From assembly GCF_003268655.1 (NCBI RefSeq), contig NZ_CP029642.1, forward strand, positions 1,612,001 to 1,676,000: a stretch of DNA of 64,000 nt, written 5' to 3'. The stretch comes from Arthrobacter dokdonellae (GTDB taxonomy: Bacteria; Actinomycetota; Actinomycetes; Actinomycetales; Micrococcaceae). This document shows positions 44,379-52,645 of this stretch, piece by piece. Below the pieces are notes generated by a model. It was given only the letters and a program-made list of their open reading frames with translations, was not told the origin of the DNA and searched no databases. Position numbers and translations under genes: made by a program. Positions within the stretch are counted from its first letter, which is position 1. Each line of letters opens with the position of its first letter.

Positions 44379-46514
44379 GTGCCGTCCCATTTGGCCGTCC
44401 GTGAGACCGCCCGCGCCGACAGAAAGCCGGCCGCACCCAAGCGCACCTCGCTCGTCATCACCATCCTGTGCCTGGCCGGGACCGTGGTGGCGCTGCAGCA
44501 GACCATGGTGGTGCCGCTGCTGCCGGACTTCCCCCAGATTCTGCACACGTCCGCGGACAACTCCTCCTGGCTGGTGACCATCACCCTGCTCACCAGCGCC
44601 ATTGCAACGCCCATCATTTCCCGGCTCGCGGACATGTTCGGCAAACGCCGCATGATGGTGGTGGCCATGGTGACCATGGTCATCGGCTCCGTCATCGCGG
44701 CGGCCGGCGGGACGTTCATCATGCTTTTGATCGGCCGCGCGTTCCAGGGCCTGGCCGCCTCGCTCATCCCCGTCGGCATCAGCATCATGCGCGACGAGCT
44801 GCCCCGCGAAAAGGTGGCCTCCGCCGTCGCCCTGATGAGCGCCACCCTCGGCATCGGCAGCGCGCTGGGCCTGCCCCTGGCCGGGGTGATCTACGAATCG
44901 CTCGGCTGGCAGGCCATCTTCTGGATTTCCGCCGTCATCGGCGTGCTGCTCATCATTGCCGTCGTGGCCATCGTGCCCGAATCCGCCGTGCGCACCCGGG
45001 GCAAGTTCGACGCCGTCGGCGCGCTCCTGCTGACCGCCGCCCTGACGGCGCTGCTGCTGGCCATATCGAAGGGCGGCCAGTGGGGGTGGACCAGCGAACC
45101 GGTGATCCTGCTGTTCATTGGCACCGTGGTGTTTTTGGCCCTGTGGTTCCCGTACGAACTGCGGGTCAGCCAGCCCATGGTGGACCTGCGCACCTCCGCC
45201 CGCAAGCCCGTGCTGCTGACCAACATCGCCTCCATCCTCGTGGGCTTCTCCATGTACGCAAACATGCTCAGCACCACCCAGCAGCTCCAGCTGCCCAACA
45301 TTGGCGGCTACGGGTTCGGCCTCAGCGTGGTGGTGGCAGGTCTCTGCATGATCCCCTCCGGCCTGGCGATGGTGGCCCTGGCGCCGGTCTCGGCGGCCAT
45401 CACCAAGCGGTACGGCGCCAAGATCACCTTGATAGCCGGCTCGCTGGTGCTGGCCGTCTCCTACGTGGCGCGCGTCTTCCTGACCGGCGAGGTGTGGATG
45501 GTGATCCTGGGCGCCACGGTGGTCAGCATGGGCACGGCCATCGCCTATGCCGCCATGCCGACCCTGATCATGCGTTCGGTGCCGATCACGGAAACGGCGT
45601 CCGCGAACGGGTTGAACTCGCTGCTGCGCGCCGTCGGCACCTCCACCATGTCCGCCGTCGTCGGGGCCGTCCTGACGTCCGCGGTGGTCCACGTCGGCCC
45701 CTTGGCGCTGCCCACCGAGGACGCGTTCAAGGAAGTTTTCTGGTACGCGGCCCTCGCGGCCCTGCTATCCATCGGCGTCACCGTGTTCATTCCGCGCGTC
45801 CAGACGGCCCCCGGCCTGGCGGGCGGCTCCATGGGGGCGTTCGACGGCGGTGCCCAGGCGGGTGCCGCGGGTGCGGCTCCGGGCGCCGCAGGGGCGGCCC
45901 GCGCGGCGGGACTGCCGGCCGGCGTCGTTCCTCGTGCCGCCAGCGCGGCTGGCGGCCCGGCGGAGAAGAGCGAGATAGTGGTCAGCGGGACCGTGGTCGG
46001 CGCGGGGGAGAAACCAATCCGGCAGGCCGTGGTCAACGCGCTGCACACCAACGGGGAGCCGGCCGACTGGAGCCGGGCCGACAACAACGGCCGCTACTCG
46101 CTGGTCCTGCCGGCGTCCGGGCGCTACTTGATTGTCTCCAGCGCCGACGGCTGGGCCCCCAGCTCCCAGGTCCTGGATTTTGTGGATTCCTCCAGCACCC
46201 AGCACATCCAGCTCACCGTCAGGCTGACGCTTTCCGGCATGCTGGCCGACGGCGGACGGGCGCTGGACCATGCCCTGGTCACGCTGACCAAGGCCACGGG
46301 CGAATTTGTGATGTCCACGTTCAGCGACGGGTCGGGACGGTACGAGGTTCCGCTGCCCACGGCCGGCCGCTACATCCTCACTGGCCTCGACCCGGAGGGC
46401 CTGCGCAGCGAGTCCGTGCAGGTACTCCTGGCATCACGGCCGGCCGTCGTGGACCTGGACCTGGGCGGGCGGCCCGAACCGGCCGCCACGGCGCATGCCC
46501 GCGTGGGCGCGTGA
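44379..46514 (+). CDS. DHA2-type MFS exporter with C-terminal carboxypeptidase-regulatory-like domains
   Basis: The 711-aa protein has 14-helix drug-exporter features over residues ~20-480: LAGTVVALQQTMVVPLLPDFP, WLVTITLLTSAIATPIISRLADMFGKRR, GRAFQGLAASLIPVGISIMRDELPR and GSALGLPLAGVIYESLGWQAIFWIS. After an Ala/Gly linker (~490-540) come two beta-sandwich units of the carboxypeptidase-regulatory-like type: VVSGTVVGAGEKPIRQAVVNAL...GRYSLVLPASGRYLIVSSADG and LTVRLTLSGMLADGGRALDHALVTL...GRYEVPLPTAGRYIL. With 14 helices the tail would face the cytoplasm, which is odd for such domains. The start is GTG at 44379 with AAGGAA five bases upstream. Coupled to a TetR gene (TGATG). Confidence 0.85.
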   Translation: MPSHLAVRETARADRKPAAPKRTSLVITILCLAGTVVALQQTMVVPLLPDFPQILHTSADNSSWLVTITLLTSAIATPIISRLADMFGKRRMMVVAMVTMVIGSVIAAAGGTFIMLLIGRAFQGLAASLIPVGISIMRDELPREKVASAVALMSATLGIGSALGLPLAGVIYESLGWQAIFWISAVIGVLLIIAVVAIVPESAVRTRGKFDAVGALLLTAALTALLLAISKGGQWGWTSEPVILLFIGTVVFLALWFPYELRVSQPMVDLRTSARKPVLLTNIASILVGFSMYANMLSTTQQLQLPNIGGYGFGLSVVVAGLCMIPSGLAMVALAPVSAAITKRYGAKITLIAGSLVLAVSYVARVFLTGEVWMVILGATVVSMGTAIAYAAMPTLIMRSVPITETASANGLNSLLRAVGTSTMSAVVGAVLTSAVVHVGPLALPTEDAFKEVFWYAALAALLSIGVTVFIPRVQTAPGLAGGSMGAFDGGAQAGAAGAAPGAAGAARAAGLPAGVVPRAASAAGGPAEKSEIVVSGTVVGAGEKPIRQAVVNALHTNGEPADWSRADNNGRYSLVLPASGRYLIVSSADGWAPSSQVLDFVDSSSTQHIQLTVRLTLSGMLADGGRALDHALVTLTKATGEFVMSTFSDGSGRYEVPLPTAGRYILTGLDPEGLRSESVQVLLASRPAVVDLDLGGRPEPAATAHARVGA

Positions 46515-47068
46515 TGGGCCGGCCCGGCACGCGGGATGCCGTCATCCAGGCCGCACGGCAGCTTTTTGGCGAACGGGGCTACACTGCCGTGACGGTCAAG
46601 GACATTGCGGCGCTCGCCGGCTATTCCCCCGCCATGGTCATGAAGGTGATGGGCAGCAAGGCAAAGCTCTACGCTGCGGCCGCGCCGGAAGTGCCCAGCT
46701 CGGACGTGCTGCTGGAGAAGGACGAACCGCTCGGGTTCGCCCTGGTCCGCAGGATCCTGCGCCGGCGCCAGGACGACGAATCGGAGCCGTGGTCCATGGT
46801 GGCCCTGCTGGTCCAGGACGCGCCCGACAAGGATGCCGCCCGGGCCGAACTCCGGGACCGCTACATCAGCTGGATGTCCGAGCAGATCGACGACACCTCG
46901 CCGGCCCGGCAGAAGTCGCAGCTGGTGGTGTGCGTGGTCATGGGGCTGGGGGCCGGGACCCGCGTGCTCGGGCTGCTGGACCCCGATGAAATGGCGGACG
47001 AGGACCTCATCCAGCAGTATGGCGCGATAGTGCAGGGCATCATCGACGACCCCGCCGCCGGCCGTTGA
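46514..47068 (+). CDS. TetR-family repressor of the MFS operon
   Basis: The 184-aa regulator has an N-terminal HTH: RDAVIQAARQLFGERGYTAVTVKDIAALAGYSPAMVMKVMGSKAKLYAAA (about residues 7-56). A helical effector domain follows (WSMVALLVQDAPDKDAARAELRD). Its ATG overlaps the exporter's stop by one base. Two identical-type inverted repeats before the operon are the natural binding sites for autorepression with release by an exported compound (inference). The stop codon lies within a dispersed palindromic repeat. No ligand can be named. Confidence 0.88.
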   Translation: MGRPGTRDAVIQAARQLFGERGYTAVTVKDIAALAGYSPAMVMKVMGSKAKLYAAAAPEVPSSDVLLEKDEPLGFALVRRILRRRQDDESEPWSMVALLVQDAPDKDAARAELRDRYISWMSEQIDDTSPARQKSQLVVCVVMGLGAGTRVLGLLDPDEMADEDLIQQYGAIVQGIIDDPAAGR

Positions 47069-47127
47069 GGTTGGAGATCACCACCGCTGCGCTCCGCCTG
47101 AGGCGTCGTGATCTCCAACCTCAACCG
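47063..47127. repeat. Dispersed palindromic repeat, family 1 (locus C)
   Basis: The arms cgttgaggttggagatcacc (from 47063) and cgtgatctccaacctcaacc (to 47126) form a near-perfect hairpin of about 25-base arms. It sits between convergent genes and provides the TGA of the TetR gene (47066-47068) and, on the other strand, the TGA of the DUF779 gene (47123-47121). It likely serves as a bidirectional terminator. Confidence 0.85.
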
Positions 47128-47537
47128 ATGGCGGGAGCGGAGCCTTGCATCAGGCGGGAGCGGATCAGGAACCGCTTGCCCTCCGGGGCCTCGACGGAGA
47201 ATCCGCTGCCGCGTCCGGCCACGACGTCGACCGTCAGGTGCGTGTGCGACCAGTAGTTGAACTGCTCCTTGGACATCCAGAACTCCAGCGGCCCGCATTC
47301 GGGGAGTTCAAACAGTCCCAGCAGCATGTCCGCCTCGGCGGTGATGAACTCCCCCGCCGGATAGCACATGGGGGAGGAGCCGTCGCAGCAGCCGCCCGAC
47401 TGGTGGAACATCAGGGGTCCGTGCTGGCCCCACAACTTTTGGAGCAGTTCAAGGGCCGGTGAACTCAGCGCCACCCTGGACTGTGTTTCGCCCGAAATGG
47501 TGATTCCTGCTTCGAGGATGCCTGATCTTGTAGCCAT
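47121..47537 (-). CDS. DUF779-family protein of the aldehyde/alcohol dehydrogenase operon
   Basis: The 138-aa protein matches DUF779, nearly always found beside acetaldehyde/aldehyde dehydrogenase genes. It contains ALELLQKLWGQHGPLMFHQSGGCCDGSSPMCYPAGEF (a Cys-rich motif), EFWMSKEQFNYWSHTHLTVDVV and GRGSGFSVEAPEGKRFLIRSRL. The biochemical role is not settled; the CC...C pattern suggests metal or redox function. The start at 47537 has AAGGAG seven bases upstream; the frame to 47600 is longer but lacks a site. It is last in the operon. Confidence 0.88.
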   Translation of the reverse strand: MATRSGILEAGITISGETQSRVALSSPALELLQKLWGQHGPLMFHQSGGCCDGSSPMCYPAGEFITAEADMLLGLFELPECGPLEFWMSKEQFNYWSHTHLTVDVVAGRGSGFSVEAPEGKRFLIRSRLMQGSAPAIG

Positions 47538-47580
47538 TGAACTGCTCCTTGTCGTTTGAGGACGGTAGGGACCGACCTGG

Positions 47581-47631
47581 CGACGCTGCCTCACCGGCAC
47601 GGTGCATTCAGCCAGCGGTGAGACAGCGTCG
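47581..47631 (-). terminator. Hairpin between adhP and the DUF779 gene
   Basis: Arms cgacgctgcctcaccgg (47581-47597) and gcggtgagacagcgtcg (47615-47631) pair over about 17 bases with one or two mismatches. No T-run follows on the minus strand, so it may reduce rather than stop read-through from adhP, or protect the 3' end of the upstream message. Confidence 0.5.
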
Positions 47632-47693
47632 GGGGAAAACTCCCCGGTTGCAACCGAGCGTTTGGGAACTTACCCCAAGTCTTGCGGGAGCGT

Positions 47694-48713
47694 TTAGTAC
47701 TTGATGACCACGCGGCCGTCGATCTTGCCGGCGCGCATCTCATCGAGGACTTCGTTGATTTCGCCCAGGCTGCGGGTGGAGACCGTGGGGTGGATCAGGC
47801 CGCGGGCATAGAAGTCAATGGCCTCTTCCATGTCCTGGCGGGTGCCCACGATGGAGCCTCGGATGGTCAGTCCCTTGAGCACCACGTCAAAGATCGGTGC
47901 CGGGAAGTCGCCCGGGGGCAAGCCGTTGAACACGATGGTGCCGCCGCGGCGGGTCATGCCGATGGCCTGGCCAAAGGCGGCCGGGTGGACGGCGGAGACG
48001 AGCACGCCATGGACGCCGCCGGTCTGGCGCTGGATCGACTCAACCGGATCTTCGTTGCGGGCGTTGACGGTGATTTCGGCACCGTGCTTGCGGGCCAGAG
48101 CCAGCTTGTCGTCGGCAATGTCGACGGCGGCCACGCGCAGGCCCATGGCCACGGCGTACTGGACGGCAATGTGCCCCAGGCCGCCGATGCCGGAAATGAC
48201 GACCCACTGTCCGGGGCGGGTCTCCGTCATCTTTAGGCCCTTGTAGACCGTGACGCCGGCGCACAGCACGGGGGCGATCTCCACGGGGTCGGCGCCATCG
48301 GGGATGCGCGGGGCGAACGCGGCATCAACCAGCATGTACTCGCCAAACGAGCCGTCCACGCTGTAGCCGCCGTTTTGCTGGGACTCGCACAGCGTCTCCC
48401 ACCCGGTGCGGCAGTACTCACAACCGCCGCAGGCCGTCCACAGCCAGGCATTGCCCACGAGGTCCCCCACGGCCAGGGAGGTGACGCCCTCGCCGAGCGC
48501 CACCACTTCGCCCACGCCTTCGTGGCCGGGGACAAACGGCGGGCTGGGCTTGAGCGGCCAGTCGCCCTCGGCAGCGTGCAGGTCCGTGTGGCAGACTCCG
48601 CTGGAGATGAGCCTGACCAGGGCGTGGCCGGGGCCGGGTGTGGGCAGCGGGTATTCCTCAACGCTGAGGGCCGTGCCAAATTCCTTGACTACTGCTGCTT
48701 GCATCGTTGACAT
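47694..48713 (-). CDS. adhP: Zinc-dependent alcohol dehydrogenase (AdhP type)
   Basis: The 339-aa protein is a medium-chain dehydrogenase. Catalytic zinc ligands are Cys41 in SGVCHTDLHAAEGDWP and His/Glu in PGHEGVGEVV. The structural zinc lobe is CGGCEYCRTGWETLC. The Rossmann loop reads GIGGLGHIAVQYA (about 174-186). It oxidises primary alcohols to aldehydes with NAD+. It follows the aldehyde dehydrogenase gene in the same direction across a repeat-filled gap, so alcohol is taken to acid by the pair. Confidence 0.93.
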   Translation of the reverse strand: MSTMQAAVVKEFGTALSVEEYPLPTPGPGHALVRLISSGVCHTDLHAAEGDWPLKPSPPFVPGHEGVGEVVALGEGVTSLAVGDLVGNAWLWTACGGCEYCRTGWETLCESQQNGGYSVDGSFGEYMLVDAAFAPRIPDGADPVEIAPVLCAGVTVYKGLKMTETRPGQWVVISGIGGLGHIAVQYAVAMGLRVAAVDIADDKLALARKHGAEITVNARNEDPVESIQRQTGGVHGVLVSAVHPAAFGQAIGMTRRGGTIVFNGLPPGDFPAPIFDVVLKGLTIRGSIVGTRQDMEEAIDFYARGLIHPTVSTRSLGEINEVLDEMRAGKIDGRVVIKY

Positions 48714-48750
48714 GAAATTTCCTTTCGTGAAAGTGGTGCTGGTCAGGGCG

Positions 48751-48895
48751 CTGAAGGAGCGTCCGTGAATGGTGCCCCGTTACTGAAGGAGCGTCCGTGA
48801 ATGGTGCCCCGTTACTGAAGGAGCGTCCGTGAATGGTGCCCCGTTACTGAAGGAGCATCCGTGAATGGTGCCCCGTTACTGAAGGAGCGTCCGTG
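48751..48895. repeat. 32-bp tandem repeat (4.5 copies) between adhP and the aldehyde dehydrogenase gene
   Basis: The unit ctgaaggagcgtccgtgaat+ggtgccccgtta repeats at 48751, 48783, 48815, 48847 and 48879 (last copy partial) with period 32. Only copy 4 differs (gcgtcc to gcatcc). On the plus strand each unit contains AAGGAG, five bases, GTG and a frame of 11 sense codons (MNGAPLLKERP) whose TGA overlaps the next GTG. The array lies in the leader of adhP within the operon. Confidence 0.9.
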
Positions 48896-48939
48896 GCGGT
48901 GGTGACGGGGAAGGGTGGTGCGCCGGGCACCCGGGCGGT

Positions 48940-50463
<1,524 letters not shown>

Positions 50464-50658
50464 TGTCTAAACTCCTTTGCGGTGGGGACCTCGATGTCCT
50501 TGCCCTGAAGCGTACGTGGGGCCACGTTGCGCCCACGTTGCATGCGCTGCGTCACACTTTTGGCAGGCCACCGTTCGCGGGGGAGGGACGGGCGGGGAGG
50601 GGGAAGCCCGGCCATCGAGCACCTGGATCTCGACAGGCCGCCCACCGGGACCGTCGGC

Positions 50659-51918
50659 CTACGCTTCGAGCGCCTCCAGATGGGCGACGACGGCGGCGCG
50701 CCGGGGCGAGCGCGGCGGCAGGAGGCGCAGGGCGCTGCGCCAGGCCTCGACGTCGTCCGCTGCCTCGGGAAGCTGCAGGTAGGCCAGAACCACGTCGGCG
50801 CTGGCGTCGCCCAGGATCGCCTCACGCAGCAGCAGTCCCACGCGGTTGCGCAGTTCGCCCAGGGCGGGCGCCTCGGAGCGGGGCAGCACGGCGCCCTTGT
50901 AGATGTTCAGGGCCAGCCGGTGCGCCCCGCGGTCCAGGTAGCTGAGAACCTGCCCGGCGTCGACCACCAGGGTGCGGGGGAGCCGGTAGGGGCGCGATGC
51001 GGGGACCAGCGACGGCCCGTGCCTGTGCAGGAGCTTGCGCAGGCGGACCATTTCGGCGCGGATGCTGGTCAGCGAGGTGCCCTCCGGGTAGACCATGCCG
51101 GTCAGCTCCTCGGCCGTGAGCCCGGCCGGGTGCAATGCCAGCATGGCCAGTATTTCGGTGTGGCGTTCGCTGAGCGTGAGCGCCTGGCCGGCCAGGTGCA
51201 GCAGGCCCTGGTCGCGGCCGAGGATCTGCAGGCTGTCGCGGTAGAGCGGCTTGGCGGACGACGCCGGTTTCCCGCCCGCCGCGGTCCGCCCGGCTGCGCT
51301 GCCGCGGGGTTCCCCGGCCCGGCGTTCCAACCGCTGGATGCGCAGATGCGCCTCGGCCGCCGCGACAGTGGCCTGGACCAGGGAGAGGGTGTTGGCGCCG
51401 ACGGCGTCGATCCCGCCCGTGATGTCCACGATGCCCAGGATGCCGCCGGAATCCGGGTCGTGCAGTGGCACGGCCGTGCAGCTCCAGGAGTGGACGGCGG
51501 GGTTGAAGTGCTCCTCGCCCCGGATTTGGACGCCCCGGCCGAGCACCAGCGCGGTGCCGGGGGCGCTGGTTCCGGCGGCCAGCTCGGACCAGTCGGCGCC
51601 CTGGGCAAAGTTGATGCGCTCGCCGTTGCGTCGGGCCGCGGAATCGCCCTCAACCCACAGCAGGCGGCCGTGTTCGTCGCCCACGGCAACCAGCAGTCCG
51701 GTGTCGTGGCTGGGCTGGATCAGCAGCTGCTGGATGACGGGCATGATGGCAGCCAGCGGGTGGCCGCGGCGGAACTCCTCGAGCTCGCGGCTTTCCCAGA
51801 CCACCGGCGGCGTGGCCGCCTCGGGCGAGGGCAGCGCCTGGCGCGACCGCTGCCATGATTCGCGCACCAGCGCCCGCGCCTGGCCACGGGAGGGCATGCT
51901 CTGCACGGGATGGGACAT
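50659..51918 (-). CDS. GAF-domain transcriptional regulator of the aldehyde dehydrogenase operon
   Basis: The 419-aa protein starts like AcoR-type activators (ALVRESWQRSRQALP, about residues 14-28). A GAF-type sensor follows (LLVAVGDEHGRLLWVEGD, NFAQGADWSELAAGTSAPGTAL, SCTAVPLHDPDSGGILGIVDITGG). There is no sigma-54 AAA+ domain. Instead the C-terminal half has a winged-helix segment (LSERHTEILAMLALHPAGLTAEELTGMVYPEGTSLTSIRAEMVRLRKLL). This GAF-wHTH build is typical of actinobacterial regulators next to acetaldehyde dehydrogenase genes. The start at 51918 has GGAGC six bases upstream. It probably activates the genes at 47121-50463. Confidence 0.85.
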   Translation of the reverse strand: MSHPVQSMPSRGQARALVRESWQRSRQALPSPEAATPPVVWESRELEEFRRGHPLAAIMPVIQQLLIQPSHDTGLLVAVGDEHGRLLWVEGDSAARRNGERINFAQGADWSELAAGTSAPGTALVLGRGVQIRGEEHFNPAVHSWSCTAVPLHDPDSGGILGIVDITGGIDAVGANTLSLVQATVAAAEAHLRIQRLERRAGEPRGSAAGRTAAGGKPASSAKPLYRDSLQILGRDQGLLHLAGQALTLSERHTEILAMLALHPAGLTAEELTGMVYPEGTSLTSIRAEMVRLRKLLHRHGPSLVPASRPYRLPRTLVVDAGQVLSYLDRGAHRLALNIYKGAVLPRSEAPALGELRNRVGLLLREAILGDASADVVLAYLQLPEAADDVEAWRSALRLLPPRSPRRAAVVAHLEALEA

Positions 51919-52017
51919 GGGCGCTCCAAGGGCAGGGAAGTCGGCGGGTCCGCGCCGCGGGCTGGCACTGGAGCCGGTCCACGTGGCGTACCTCACAGTT
52001 TAGCGGACCGGGTCAGG

Positions 52018-52485
52018 CTAACTCCGCGGGGCATCCTCGATGAAGGGCACCTTGGCCACGTATTGCCGGTAGAGGTCCACGGCGTTTTCGGTGGGCAGGT
52101 TCCCAAACGCCAGGGCGGTTTCCAGGCCGTCCAGTTCGGCGTTGCAGGCCTCGGCCGCCGACACGTGGTCGGCGACGGCGTGCGAGTTGGCCAGGTTCGT
52201 GGCCAGCGCCGCTGCCAGGGACAGCAGGACCGCCGCCAGGCAGAGGATCCGCCACACGAGTGAATCGTCCCTGAGGGAGAAGAGGCCCTGGACGGCGCCG
52301 GTGAACCGCGTGCCGCCGGCGGCCGGACCCACTGTGACGAGTGCCGCCAGCGCGCTGCCCACAATGCTGATGTTGGCCAGACGGTTCCTGCGCGGACGGG
52401 CACTGCGGAGGAAGGCCGTAAGGGCCGCCCTGCGCTGTTCAATGCGCGCCGACAGTTCCTGCCGTGCCTGCGGGTCCTCGCTCAC
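52018..52485 (-). CDS. Two-helix membrane protein, SLATT-like
   Basis: The 155-aa protein has a charged N-terminus (QELSARIEQRRAALTAFLRSARPRRNRL), a helix at about residues 45-62, another at about 85-110 (LVWRILCLAAVLLSLAAALATNL), and an acidic helical C-terminus with a VSAAEACNAELDGLETAL stretch. The layout resembles small SLATT-type pairs of helices followed by a coiled tail, but I cannot assign the family firmly. The start is GTG at 52485 with GGAGG six bases upstream; the upstream extension to 52677 is Arg-rich and without support. Confidence 0.65.
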   Translation of the reverse strand: MSEDPQARQELSARIEQRRAALTAFLRSARPRRNRLANISIVGSALAALVTVGPAAGGTRFTGAVQGLFSLRDDSLVWRILCLAAVLLSLAAALATNLANSHAVADHVSAAEACNAELDGLETALAFGNLPTENAVDLYRQYVAKVPFIEDAPRS

Positions 52486-52645
52486 AATGTTCCTCCCGGC
52501 GTCTCTGGTGGGCCATTGACCTCCCATTGTGGCAGTCCGCCGGCGCGCTGTACATGGACGGCGACGGCGCATGGCGCCGCGCTCGGAAGCCGCGCCCGGA
52601 AGCCGCGGAAGGGCGGCCAGCCGGGCGGCCGTGAATCCAGCGGCG

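Noticed and set aside
44468..46513. In-frame upstream extension of the TetR gene to 866 codons
   Set aside because: It is an alternate frame of the MFS gene; TetR homology starts exactly at the ATG at 46514.
48751..48895. CRISPR array
   Set aside because: The repeats are contiguous 32-base units with no spacers and no cas genes nearby.
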